The position numbers and the translations under genes were made by a program. Positions 1-7,142 of a stretch of 60,119 bases of DNA are shown piece by piece. Source of the DNA: an uncultured Eubacteriales bacterium (lineage in GTDB: Bacteria; Bacillota; Clostridia; Oscillospirales; Acutalibacteraceae); assembly GCA_934541115.1 (NCBI GenBank), contig CAKTDF010000014.1, forward strand, positions 1 through 60,119, read 5' to 3'. Position 1 is the first letter of the stretch. The number at the start of each line of letters is the position of its first letter. The notes under the pieces are model-generated. The model was given only the letters and a program-made list of their open reading frames with translations, did no database searches and had not been told where the DNA came from.

Positions 1-9
1 TGGTTACTT

Positions 10-270
10 TTGTTACAACCGACAAAAGTAACCCCAGCGGAGCGTACGGATATAAAAGCGCATAACCATTTATATATTAAAAGCAAACGTTTAGGTTTAA
101 GAGAGATAGTAGCACGTTAAAAAACAAGCAGAACTTTTCACATTCCACAAGATAGGCTTTCAATGCTTTGTTTTGTAACAATCGACAAAAGTGACCCCAG
201 CGGAGCGTACGGATATAAAAGCGCATAACCATTTATATATTAAAAGTAAGCGTTGGGTTTAAATAGAGGT
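10..270. repeat. Direct repeat, two ~97-bp copies 164 bp apart
   Basis: Two copies, about 10-106 and 174-270. A 53-bp core is identical (31-83 and 194-246), with edges diverged by substitutions. The first copy begins inside an inverted repeat, GGTTACTTTTGT at 2-13 against ACAAAAGTAACC at 22-33; the second copy keeps only the right half. No ORF with a ribosome site lies here. It looks like a partly duplicated intergenic palindromic element; the window edge may cut a larger array. Confidence 0.8.
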
Positions 271-289
271 TCCATAATGCTGTTAAAAT

Positions 290-316
290 TAAAAGCTCCG
301 GTACATAGGTACCGGA
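290..316 (-). terminator. Terminator of the minus-strand J-domain operon
   Basis: Arms TCCGGTAC at 297-304 and GTACCGGA at 309-316. Read on the minus strand they are followed by a T-rich run, and they sit just past the stop codon at 332. Confidence 0.7.
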
Positions 317-331
317 ACCAAAAGTGTAAAA

Positions 332-889
332 TTATTTGAATTTAAACAGCTTTCTGAATTTTTTTTGCCAACGATTTATGTATGCCGTTGCAAACGCTGT
401 GTAAAAGTAATCGAGCAGAAAGAACACGAGGTTGAGCACAACAAAAAGGATAGGCATAATGTATTGTGCAAGCCATGTGCCCTCCTTAACGTCCAAAAAT
501 TCGGTCAGCGGAATATTCATTACCTTGAAAACTATGTATTCCGCGGCGAGAACCGCTGCGTTGTAAATAATCAGCTTAATTGTGTATTCAAGAATACGAT
601 TCTTTATTTTGCTTTCAATTATGCCTTTGATGATTGGGTAATATCCGAAAAAGGCAACGTAAAGCAAAATGCCCTCCTTGTTTGGAACAACAAGGAACCC
701 GATTATTGACGTTGCCGCCCAAACGCCGAATGCCCAACCTCTTGAAAGCTCAATAACGCAGAGCATTATTATTACGCCCGCCATGGCAGCAACGGAAATT
801 GAAAGAGTGTCAAACACCGTTAGCAGCATAAAAACAACCGAAAGCGCTGTTGCCATTCCGCCGAACGCTGTTTTTGCGGCTTTGCTCAT
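332..889 (-). CDS. Multi-pass membrane protein, ECF-transporter S-component-like
   Basis: The chosen start is the ATG at 889, giving 185 residues beginning MSKAAKTAFGG, because a GAGGG ribosome site lies just upstream; a longer reading would run back into the J-domain gene. The N-terminal FGGMATALSVVFMLL segment followed by five or six hydrophobic helices resembles small ECF-type substrate-binding membrane subunits, which hand vitamins or metals to an energizing module. This is a resemblance in layout, not a firm family match, and no ECF ATPase is nearby. It is the third gene of a compact minus-strand operon after the DUF5685 and J-domain genes. A basic tail (RWQKKFRKLFKFK) probably faces the cytoplasm. 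Confidence 0.6.
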   Translation of the reverse strand: MSKAAKTAFGGMATALSVVFMLLTVFDTLSISVAAMAGVIIMLCVIELSRGWAFGVWAATSIIGFLVVPNKEGILLYVAFFGYYPIIKGIIESKIKNRILEYTIKLIIYNAAVLAAEYIVFKVMNIPLTEFLDVKEGTWLAQYIMPILFVVLNLVFFLLDYFYTAFATAYINRWQKKFRKLFKFK

Positions 890-903
890 TTTTTTGCCCT
901 CCG

Positions 904-1566
904 TCAGCAGCAGGGAATAAGGTCGCCGCCCATGCATTCGCAGCAGGAGTCGGCACACTTTAAACCAATGCAGATTTTGCACATATCACGGTCAAACCCA
1001 TCATCGCTCCTGTCGCGTGTTCTGAACCCTCCGCTCCTCTGGCTGCGCAGGTTTTCATAGTTGCGGCGATATTCAACGTTTGACGGATCCATGTTGTGTG
1101 CGGTAGTGAAATATGTGTACGCCTCATTGAGCCAGCCTCGGTTGTAGTTGATCTGCCCTTTCAGGTAATACCACTGGGCGTCGCGCGAACCGGGGTTCAT
1201 GTTTTCAAGCATTCGTTCCGCCTCGTCAAGACGGCTTTCCGCAATGAGGGTGCGTACCTTTACATAGATTGCCGTTTGCTGAGCATTTGATTTTTCTGTG
1301 TTTTGCTCGCGGCTGTCCTGAGTGCTTTCATAGCTGTAGCTGTAGTTCGGTGAGGAAGAAAAGCTTTGACCGGCAGAGTCAAAAGAAGCCATGATCGTGT
1401 CATATGCTTCATTAAGCTCCTGCATTTTTTCGTTCGCCACGCCGGAAAGGGGACTGTCCGAATAATTGTCGGGGTGATATTTTTTTGCTTTTTGACGATA
1501 GGCGGTTTTTACCTCAGCCTGTGTTGCGTTTTTCGGAACGCCGAGAACTTCATAGGGATCTCTCAT
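904..1566 (-). CDS. J-domain protein with TPR-like middle and Cys-rich tail
   Basis: A 220-residue protein. Residues 1-65 form a J domain with the HPD motif at 31-33, the element that stimulates Hsp70 ATPase. Residues about 100-165 look like two tetratricopeptide repeats (AERMLENMNPGSRDAQWYYL and following). The end is a cysteine-dense tail (CKICIGLKCADSCCECMGG), probably a metal site or a disulfide/lipid-interaction element. There is no G/F or zinc-finger region, so this is a type C J protein and not DnaJ itself. The start overlaps the end of the DUF5685 gene by 17 bases, so translation is probably coupled. Its partner is likely DnaK; the client may be the neighbouring DUF5685 protein (inference). 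Confidence 0.85.
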   Translation of the reverse strand: MRDPYEVLGVPKNATQAEVKTAYRQKAKKYHPDNYSDSPLSGVANEKMQELNEAYDTIMASFDSAGQSFSSSPNYSYSYESTQDSREQNTEKSNAQQTAIYVKVRTLIAESRLDEAERMLENMNPGSRDAQWYYLKGQINYNRGWLNEAYTYFTTAHNMDPSNVEYRRNYENLRSQRSGGFRTRDRSDDGFDRDMCKICIGLKCADSCCECMGGDLIPCC

Positions 1567-2422
1567 TACTTTTGTTTCCTTTCAAAACGTTCTCTGCCGA
1601 GCGGTACATTCCGCCGGTGAGAATGTTCTCAATTATTTTGCTTGGATTTTTCAGTTTGCAGCTTCTGAAAGCGGAAAGTGCCTCGCCGCTGCTGGAATTA
1701 AGGGTGCTTTCAATTTCGTAACGGACGTCTGCGGAAAGCTCGTTTGACAAAAGAGAATACCTATTGACAAAAACATTGAACGATCTTGTTTTTATGTCGC
1801 TTTCAATGTCGTCAACCGCATCCAGCAGGTATACCCACCGACCCACAAAATATCCGAAACGGTACAGCTCATTTTTATTATCTCCGGAACGGAAAGAAAA
1901 AATCTTTCCGAGCGCATCTGCCGAGGCGTGTGCGGCTTTGTCCGGCATGTCGGTGTTTTCATCTTCTGTCTCGCGCTGTCTTTTCATGCTGTCTGAAACA
2001 ATTTTTTCAAGATCCGGAAAAAGCCGTGCAGCTTTTTTGTGCCAAAGAACCGCAAAGGGGAGAATCAGATAAAACAACAGCTTTTTGAAAATGAGGCTGT
2101 CCGTAATGTTATCTTTAACCTTGTAATAAAACATGATCATCGCCGCCGCGCAAACGAAGTCAAAAACCTCCTCGCCGCTTTGGCAGTAGTTGCATTTTTT
2201 TGCCGGATTGAACGGACATCTCCCTTTTTTGAACGACAACGCTTCGCCTTTTTCGCAAAGCTTTACCAAAACAAGAAACGTCATGTCGTAGCTGAGAACG
2301 AGGCGGGAGAGAACGCCGTAACGTTTTCCCAATGCTTTGCAAAGCGAGCAGTAAAGCCCTTTATAAAGCTCGTATTCTTTGACGCGGAGTTCGCCCTTAT
2401 CGGTTTTGACATAGCCAAACAT
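1550..2422 (-). CDS. DUF5685 family protein
   Basis: A 290-residue protein opening MFGYVKTDKGELRVKEYELY, then a conserved YCSLCKALGKRYG block and a Cys cluster (CPFNPAKKCNYC), which I recognise as DUF5685 of Clostridia. The helical middle and the acidic LLDAVDDIESD motif near residue 205 recall the Asp-rich motifs of squalene/phytoene-synthase folds, but no catalytic role is established. It is the first gene of the operon, with an AAAGGA ribosome site nine bases before the ATG and a promoter at 2458-2486. The tight linkage with a J-domain gene suggests that the J protein serves it or its product (inference). Confidence 0.75.
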   Translation of the reverse strand: MFGYVKTDKGELRVKEYELYKGLYCSLCKALGKRYGVLSRLVLSYDMTFLVLVKLCEKGEALSFKKGRCPFNPAKKCNYCQSGEEVFDFVCAAAMIMFYYKVKDNITDSLIFKKLLFYLILPFAVLWHKKAARLFPDLEKIVSDSMKRQRETEDENTDMPDKAAHASADALGKIFSFRSGDNKNELYRFGYFVGRWVYLLDAVDDIESDIKTRSFNVFVNRYSLLSNELSADVRYEIESTLNSSSGEALSAFRSCKLKNPSKIIENILTGGMYRSAENVLKGNKSNERSL

Positions 2423-2457
2423 TGAAAACTATCCTTTAGCAGTATATAATCAAAATT

Positions 2458-2486
2458 ATTATACATTATTTTTTCCGTCAAGTAAA
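2458..2486 (-). promoter_or_regulatory. Promoter of the DUF5685 operon
   Basis: Read on the minus strand: TTTACT (2486-2481), 17-base spacer, TATAAT (2463-2458). Confidence 0.65.
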
Positions 2487-2618
2487 CGGTTAGCAAAAAT
2501 TATTTCACAAGGTGTTAAAAAACGTTTGGCTTGGACTTTTAAACCGAGTTTAATGCAGCGGAAAATGAGACTGTTTATGTATTCTCACATTCTTATTATA
2601 CTTTTACTTAGAAAGTGC

Positions 2619-2674
2619 TTGAAAATTTTAGAAAAAGCCTTTATAATTATTGGGCTTAGTAAGCGCTCGCTTAC
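2619..2674 (+). promoter_or_regulatory. Sigma-A promoter with an operator-like palindrome
   Basis: TTGAAA (2619-2624), 17-base spacer, TATAAT (2642-2647). Directly at the expected start of transcription lies GTAAGCG-CT-CGCTTAC (2659-2674), a perfect 7+2+7 inverted repeat of TetR/LacI operator type. A repressor bound there would block initiation. No regulator gene adjoins it. Confidence 0.75.
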
Positions 2675-2703
2675 CAAAATTTTTAACAAAGGAGAAAATC
2701 CAA

Positions 2704-3921
2704 ATGCCAGACTTTTTGCTGAAGATAATAAGCCTCGTGCTTGGTATCGTCACATCATTCTCAATGAGCATGTCCTCATTGACAGCACTCGTCAACAGGA
2801 GCAACCGCGACGTCATTGATTCGTTTGAGCAGGTTGCGTATGCAGACGGTGAACAACTCGTTCCCGAAAAGGACGCAGACGGCTACTGGACGTTCAACAC
2901 GGACAGAGACCTCAAGATTCTCCAGTTCACCGATGTTCATATCGGCGGCGGACTCATGTCAATTCAAAAGGACAAGAAAGCGCTCAACGCCGTTGCCGCA
3001 ATGGTTACTGCGGAAAAACCCGACCTTGTTATTCTCACCGGTGACAATGTTTATCCCGTTCCGTTCCAGTCGGGCACATTCAACAACGGTATCGCAACCG
3101 ATGTTGTGATTGCTCTTCTTGAAAAACTCGGTGTATACTATACCGTTTGCTTCGGCAACCACGACTCGGAGGCATACAGCGATTATACCCGTGAGCAGAT
3201 TGCAGACAAGTATGCAAATCCGGAGCTGAAGTACAGCATCTTCCAAAAAGGTCCGGAAGATATTGACGGATTCGGCAACCAGGTCATCAAAGTCAAGAAC
3301 TCAAAGGGTATTGTAACAAATGCGTATTTTGTTCTTGATTCACACGATTATGTTGAGGAAGATATGCTCGGCGTTCTCGGCAAGTATGACAATGTTCATC
3401 AGAACCAGGTCGATTGGTACAAGGAGAACGTTCTTGCAATTGACGCAGCCAACAAGGCTATCGACCCGAGCTATCCGATGTTCCCGTCGCTCCTTTTCTT
3501 CCACATTCCTCTCAGAGAGTATGATGACGCATGGAAAGAATACAGAGCAAACAACTCACAGGATACCGAAAATGTCAAGTACATTGACGGCGGCTATTAT
3601 GAAGATAACGAAAAGGTTTGCTGCGGAATCGGCGACGACACTCTCTTTGAAACCGCTCTTGAGCTTGGTTCAACAAAGGGTATGTTCTGCGGACACGACC
3701 ACGTGAATAACGCTACCCTTGAATATAAGGGCATCAGACTTACATACGGCATGAGCGTTGACTATCTTGCATACATCGGTATTGACAAGAAGGGCGCACA
3801 GCGCGGCTGCACAGTTATCTCCCTTTCAAAGGACGGAGAACTTTCCGTTTCACTTGAGAACTATTATCAGGATAAATATGTCAGCAAGTATGAAAAGGAA
3901 AACGTTCCCACAACACGCTGA
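2704..3921 (+). CDS. Secreted calcineurin-like metallophosphoesterase
   Basis: The start is the ATG at 2704 behind AAAGGAG; 405 residues. A hydrophobic N-terminal segment (residues 3-29) should export or anchor it. The family's metal motifs are all present: D77-x-H79 (FTDVHIGG), GDN at 113-115, GNHD at 151-154, H267 (FFHIP) and GHDH at 330-333, so the dinuclear site is intact. The family hydrolyses phosphomonoesters or diesters; the closest type I recognise is the extracellular purple-phosphatase/Icc-like group, and the substrate is unknown. It is monocistronic, with its own promoter, a palindromic operator and a terminator just after the gene, so it is probably induced by a specific signal. 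Confidence 0.88.
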   Translation: MPDFLLKIISLVLGIVTSFSMSMSSLTALVNRSNRDVIDSFEQVAYADGEQLVPEKDADGYWTFNTDRDLKILQFTDVHIGGGLMSIQKDKKALNAVAAMVTAEKPDLVILTGDNVYPVPFQSGTFNNGIATDVVIALLEKLGVYYTVCFGNHDSEAYSDYTREQIADKYANPELKYSIFQKGPEDIDGFGNQVIKVKNSKGIVTNAYFVLDSHDYVEEDMLGVLGKYDNVHQNQVDWYKENVLAIDAANKAIDPSYPMFPSLLFFHIPLREYDDAWKEYRANNSQDTENVKYIDGGYYEDNEKVCCGIGDDTLFETALELGSTKGMFCGHDHVNNATLEYKGIRLTYGMSVDYLAYIGIDKKGAQRGCTVISLSKDGELSVSLENYYQDKYVSKYEKENVPTTR

Positions 3922-3941
3922 AAACATAGCTTATGACTTGG

Positions 3942-3970
3942 TGGCTGCTCCGAAACGGGGCAGCCATTTT
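3942..3970 (+). terminator. Terminator after the metallophosphoesterase gene
   Basis: TGGCTGC (3942-3948) pairs with GCAGCCA (3960-3966), followed by a T run. Confidence 0.75.
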
Positions 3971-4021
3971 GCGCGGTGAATACTTTTTTGCCGGCGGGAG
4001 AGCATTTTTTGTTTTTAGGTC

Positions 4022-4050
4022 TTGACAATGCGGCAGAATTATGATAATAT
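4022..4050 (+). promoter_or_regulatory. Promoter of the tRNA-Ser pair
   Basis: TTGACA at 4022-4027 with an AT-rich -10 (GATAAT at 4043-4048, or TAATAT at 4045-4050 with 17-base spacing), just upstream of the first tRNA. Confidence 0.6.
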
Positions 4051-4064
4051 TTCATGGCACAAAC

Positions 4065-4154
4065 GGAGAGATACCGAAGCGGTCATAACGGAACGGTCTT
4101 GAAAACCGTCGTACGTCCTGCGTACCGTGGGTTCGAATCCCACTCTCTCCGCCA
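4065..4154 (+). tRNA. tRNA-Ser (anticodon UGA)
   Basis: Acceptor arm GGAGAGA (4065-4071) pairs with TCTCTCC (4144-4150); discriminator G and encoded CCA at 4151-4154. Loop CTTGAAA places anticodon TGA at 4100-4102. There is a long variable arm of class II type and a GGTTCGAATCC T-arm. Confidence 0.97.
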
Positions 4155-4190
4155 TTTATTTTTTTAATATTTGTCTTTATCGACACCCAC

Positions 4191-4281
4191 GGAGAAGTAC
4201 TCAAGTTGGTGACGAGGCGCCCCTGCTAAGGGCGTAGGTCGGGAAACCGGCGCAGGAGTTCGAGTCTCCTCTTCTCCGCCA
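4191..4281 (+). tRNA. tRNA-Ser (anticodon GCU)
   Basis: Acceptor GGAGAAG (4191-4197) pairs with CTTCTCC (4271-4277); G then encoded CCA at 4278-4281. Anticodon GCT at 4225-4227, with a long variable arm. It lies 36 bases after the first tRNA-Ser, with no terminator between, so the pair is probably co-transcribed. Confidence 0.97.
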
Positions 4282-4284
4282 TGA

Positions 4285-4316
4285 ATACACCGCAGTTGAT
4301 TGCGGTGTATTTTTAA
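4285..4316 (+). terminator. Terminator of the tRNA pair
   Basis: ATACACCGCA (4285-4294) pairs with TGCGGTGTAT (4301-4310), then TTTTAATTCT. Confidence 0.85.
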
Positions 4317-4353
4317 TTCTTTTGAAAAGTGAGTTATGCTGTCAAATAAACAC

Positions 4354-4391
4354 AAAAAGCCTTGCAATGTGCCGGCATTGCAAGGCTTTTT
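4354..4391. terminator. Bidirectional hairpin terminator
   Basis: A 16-bp perfect stem, AAAAAGCCTTGCAATG (4354-4369) and its complement at 4376-4391, with A/T tails on both sides. It can end both the plus-strand tRNA transcript and the minus-strand serpin transcript. Confidence 0.85.
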
Positions 4392-4410
4392 ATGGCACGG
4401 TATTCCGTAA

Positions 4411-4481
4411 GCTGAGAAGAGTCGAACTAAATGCGCCCGAAGAATTTGTTTTCCGGCACATTGCGTTCGACTCTCCTCAGC
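4411..4481. repeat. REP-like inverted repeat with dispersed partial copies
   Basis: Arms GCTGAGAAGAGTCGAAC (4411-4427) and GTTCGACTCTCCTCAGC (4465-4481), one mismatch. Single arms recur at 33978-33994 and 42749-42765, and a shorter related core at 47969-47998, always intergenic and next to terminators. Confidence 0.7.
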
Positions 4482-4493
4482 TTAAGCTTGATA

Positions 4494-5990
4494 TCAGATT
4501 TCATTCACTATTCCGACAAACATTATGTCTCCCGTATCTCCGGTAATTGCAAAGATGAACGGTCTGTCGAGGGTAAAGTCTACCTGTTTTTCAATAACGC
4601 CTAATCCGTGAACGGTTTCAACCGTAAAGGCAGCTGCGGTAACGCCCTTTTCATCAATGGAAACCCTTGCAGAGTGCTGGATTTTTGAAAGATACAGACT
4701 GTCTGCCGAAACGGGAGAATAATCCGCTTTTTCCGGGTCAAAGGCGTCCGTTATTCCGAGAGAGACAAGGGAGCTTTTCAAATCGAGATCCGAAGATATG
4801 TCAAATTTCGGAACGCTCAGCTTAACATTTGCTGTTTCGCCATCGTTTGAATTGTCAGAGTACAGCATATCGGTCAGTTCCTTTGAGCCGATCACCGTTT
4901 CCGGAGAAGTTCCTTCATCGGGCAGAATGAAAAACATGCGTCCGCCGCCGGCGAGCTGTTTTGTTACGGCGCTGAATCCGCTTTTTTCTATATAGGTCTC
5001 GTATCCCTGCTGATTCATAAAAGTGCAGTTTCGGTCGCCGCCGATTGAATGGAATACGTTTTCGGTGTTGTTTTCCGCGGCAAATTCACTGCCCCAGTTT
5101 GCTGCATAATATAGCGTTGAAACAAGCGTCAATGCCATCTGCTCGTCAAATTCGATTTTTTCTGCGGAGTCGTTCAGCAGACCGTTTGTGGCAGAGCTGA
5201 GCCAGTCCCGAAAGGCTTGCGAATACTTTTTGTCGGCAGGGTCGCCGCTGAATATCGGTGCATAATAGTTCTGAGAAAGCTTTTGCAAAAAGCTCTCGTT
5301 CAATCTGAAGCTTGAACCTGTCCAGATGGAATTGGTCAAAAGGCTCTTTTTTGAGCCGTTGTCAACATAGTTGCCTTTGAGCAGCTTGACGGCTGTTTCC
5401 TGTGCCTTTGTCTGCGAATCGGCGCCGAGCACGTTGAGAATCTGGTCTTGAGTGTCCTTATCTGTGCAGCTTGCCATCATAGACAGGGCAATATAGACGT
5501 TCACGGGGGAGTAGACCTTGTTTTTGCCGTCCTTTACGGAAAGAAAGCTTTGCGTTGTCAGATTCAAAAACTTTGAAAACTCTGTTTTGTCAATTCTGTT
5601 GCCGATGATTCGGCTGCTGTTTTGCTCGTAGTAATCTTCGTACTGTTTTGAGTTGTAGTCTTCGGTATATTGAATTTGTTTCGGAATGTCAGGTTGAGCA
5701 ATGCTGTATTTCAGAAGACTTACTGTCGGATTTTTATTTTCGGTATCCCGCAATGCAGTGCTGCTGTTGCCGCCGTTTTGCAAAGCTGATTTTTGATAAA
5801 GACCGCGGATACCGAACACAGCTGAAATTACTATCGCAAAAACAGCGGCTGCCGGGACGATCCGCTTAAAAAGAAGTTTTTTTGCAGATGTATTTTTATC
5901 AGCATTTTTGTATTTGCCTTTTTGATTGGAACGCTCAATAAGCTCATCGTCGATTTTTGACAATGAATCAAATAATTCATATTCTTTCAT
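4494..5990 (-). CDS. Membrane-anchored serpin with anti-sigma-like cytoplasmic head
   Basis: A 498-residue protein. Residues 1-40 (MKEYELFDSLSKIDDELIER...) resemble the short cytoplasmic heads of clostridial anti-sigma-type proteins; residues 43-62 are one transmembrane helix; a linker follows, and residues ~130-498 are a serpin fold (YSPVNVYIALSMMA, NSIWTGSSF, LVSTLYYAANW, RPFIFAI). The hinge EKGVTAAAFTVE starts at 447, as in inhibitory serpins with small residues at P12-P10, so inhibition by loop insertion is plausible. Counting from the hinge puts P1 near L463, suggesting a chymotrypsin- or elastase-like target (inference). It overlaps the upstream regulator gene by four bases (ATGA), so the two are co-translated. 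It is oriented to act outside the cell while its head meets the regulator inside. Confidence 0.85.
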   Translation of the reverse strand: MKEYELFDSLSKIDDELIERSNQKGKYKNADKNTSAKKLLFKRIVPAAAVFAIVISAVFGIRGLYQKSALQNGGNSSTALRDTENKNPTVSLLKYSIAQPDIPKQIQYTEDYNSKQYEDYYEQNSSRIIGNRIDKTEFSKFLNLTTQSFLSVKDGKNKVYSPVNVYIALSMMASCTDKDTQDQILNVLGADSQTKAQETAVKLLKGNYVDNGSKKSLLTNSIWTGSSFRLNESFLQKLSQNYYAPIFSGDPADKKYSQAFRDWLSSATNGLLNDSAEKIEFDEQMALTLVSTLYYAANWGSEFAAENNTENVFHSIGGDRNCTFMNQQGYETYIEKSGFSAVTKQLAGGGRMFFILPDEGTSPETVIGSKELTDMLYSDNSNDGETANVKLSVPKFDISSDLDLKSSLVSLGITDAFDPEKADYSPVSADSLYLSKIQHSARVSIDEKGVTAAAFTVETVHGLGVIEKQVDFTLDRPFIFAITGDTGDIMFVGIVNEI

Positions 5991-6439
5991 TTCAATACCT
6001 CCGTCAGGTACTTTTTCAGTTTTTCTCTTGTTCGGTGAAGTATCAGACGAACATTAGCTTCTTTCATGCCGTAGAATGACGAAATTTCAAAGCTGCTTTC
6101 CAGAAAATAGTATTTTCTTATGAAAACATCACATTCCCGTTCGGGGAGCATATGAAGAAATTCGTTCAGCAGACTGTCAATATTGTCAGTGCCGGTGCAA
6201 AAGTCGGGCGGAATACATTTGGAAAGCTCGGAAAGAAGAATCGCATCGCGGCTTATTATCTCATCGGGTGAAGTGCCTAAAACTTCGGCAATTTTTGTTA
6301 TCGTCCGATAATCCGGGCGGCGTGAGCCGGATTCCCATTTGGATACGAGATCTCTTGAAACAAACAATTTTTCAGCGAGCTCTGACTGGGTCATGTTTGC
6401 CTTTTGCCGCAATTCGCGTATTTTTTGAGCAATCTGCAT
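5987..6439 (-). CDS. XRE-type HTH fused to sigma-70 region 4
   Basis: I chose the ATG at 6439 over the in-frame GTG at 6448 because the GTG lies inside the ribosome site GGAGGTGG. The 150-residue product has a Cro/XRE helix-turn-helix at 1-62 (MTQSELAEKLFVSRDLVSKWESG) and a C-terminal segment (~88-148, MLPERECDVFIRKYYF...REKLKKYL) like the sigma-factor region 4 helix-turn-helix that reads -35 elements. Region 2 is absent, so it is not a complete sigma factor; it may recruit RNA polymerase or act as an activator. It is first in a two-gene unit with the serpin and has a consensus promoter. It may control its own operon (inference). Confidence 0.85.
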   Translation of the reverse strand: MQIAQKIRELRQKANMTQSELAEKLFVSRDLVSKWESGSRRPDYRTITKIAEVLGTSPDEIISRDAILLSELSKCIPPDFCTGTDNIDSLLNEFLHMLPERECDVFIRKYYFLESSFEISSFYGMKEANVRLILHRTREKLKKYLTEVLK

Positions 6440-6463
6440 GTTTTCCACCTCCGTTGCAGCTTA

Positions 6464-6492
6464 ATTATAGCTGACATGAAAAACTGTGACAA
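6464..6492 (-). promoter_or_regulatory. Promoter of the HTH-sigma4/serpin operon
   Basis: Minus strand: TTGTCA (6492-6487), 17-base spacer, TATAAT (6469-6464). It is close to consensus, about 25 bases before the ATG at 6439. Confidence 0.8.
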
Positions 6493-6642
6493 GAGACAAA
6501 TTGTTTCATTGCCACGGCGGCAATGTGTTTTGTGCGTATTTGCTTTGCCATATGGTCGCCGCAAGGAAAAAGGGGCAGGACACCGGCGGCGCAAACGCTC
6601 CCCGGAGAAAACAGTTTAATATAGGTACACAGATAGAACAGC

Positions 6643-7096
6643 TTGTTGCAACAATTCAAAAATCATGATACAATCGGCTCAATGGGAAAAGAAACAATTA
6701 TCACTCCACCGTTTTGGTGCGATTACGGATATAACATAACCGTGGGAGACTTTTCTTATTCAAACCATAATCTTGTTATTAATGACGGAGTATCGGTTAA
6801 GTTCGGCGACAATGTTTTTATCGGACCGAATTGCTGCTTCACAACGGCTGAGCATGCGATAGATCCCGAGATGAGAAAAAGGGGCGTTGAAATTGCAAAG
6901 CCGATAACCGTCGGAAACAATGTCTGGATAGGCGCAGGCTCAACAATTCTGTAGGGAGCAGAAATAGGTGATAATACCGTTATCGGCGCGGGGAGTGTTG
7001 TCACAAAGGCGATACCGGCAAATGTGGTTGCGGTCGGTGTGCCCTGCCGCGTTATGAGGAATATCACAGAAGAGGATAAGACGAGCTATCCGGTTT
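6643..7096 (+). pseudogene. Hexapeptide-repeat acetyltransferase (maltose/galactoside type), decayed
   Basis: One reading frame encodes the left-handed beta-helix part of a maltose/galactoside O-acetyltransferase: ITPPFWCDYGYNITVGD, FIGPNCCFTTAEHAID, ITVGNNVWIGAGSTIL. A TAG at 6955-6957 interrupts it where the family continues, and the same frame resumes with GAEIGDNTVIGAGSVVTKAIPANVVAVGVPCRVMR and ends at 7096. The N-terminal ~50-residue domain before the helix is also missing, and no ribosome site is evident. Two independent lesions make this a pseudogene. A short product from the ATG at 6682 is possible but would lack the C-terminal coils that form the acetyl-CoA site. Confidence 0.82.
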
Positions 7097-7142
7097 ACAG
7101 ACCGAAAGAAGCTTGAAAAATATATTGAACAGTAAGATTGCA

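Noticed and set aside
1..331. CRISPR-like array from the two left-end repeats.
   Set aside because: Only two diverged ~97-bp copies, no regular spacers and no cas genes.
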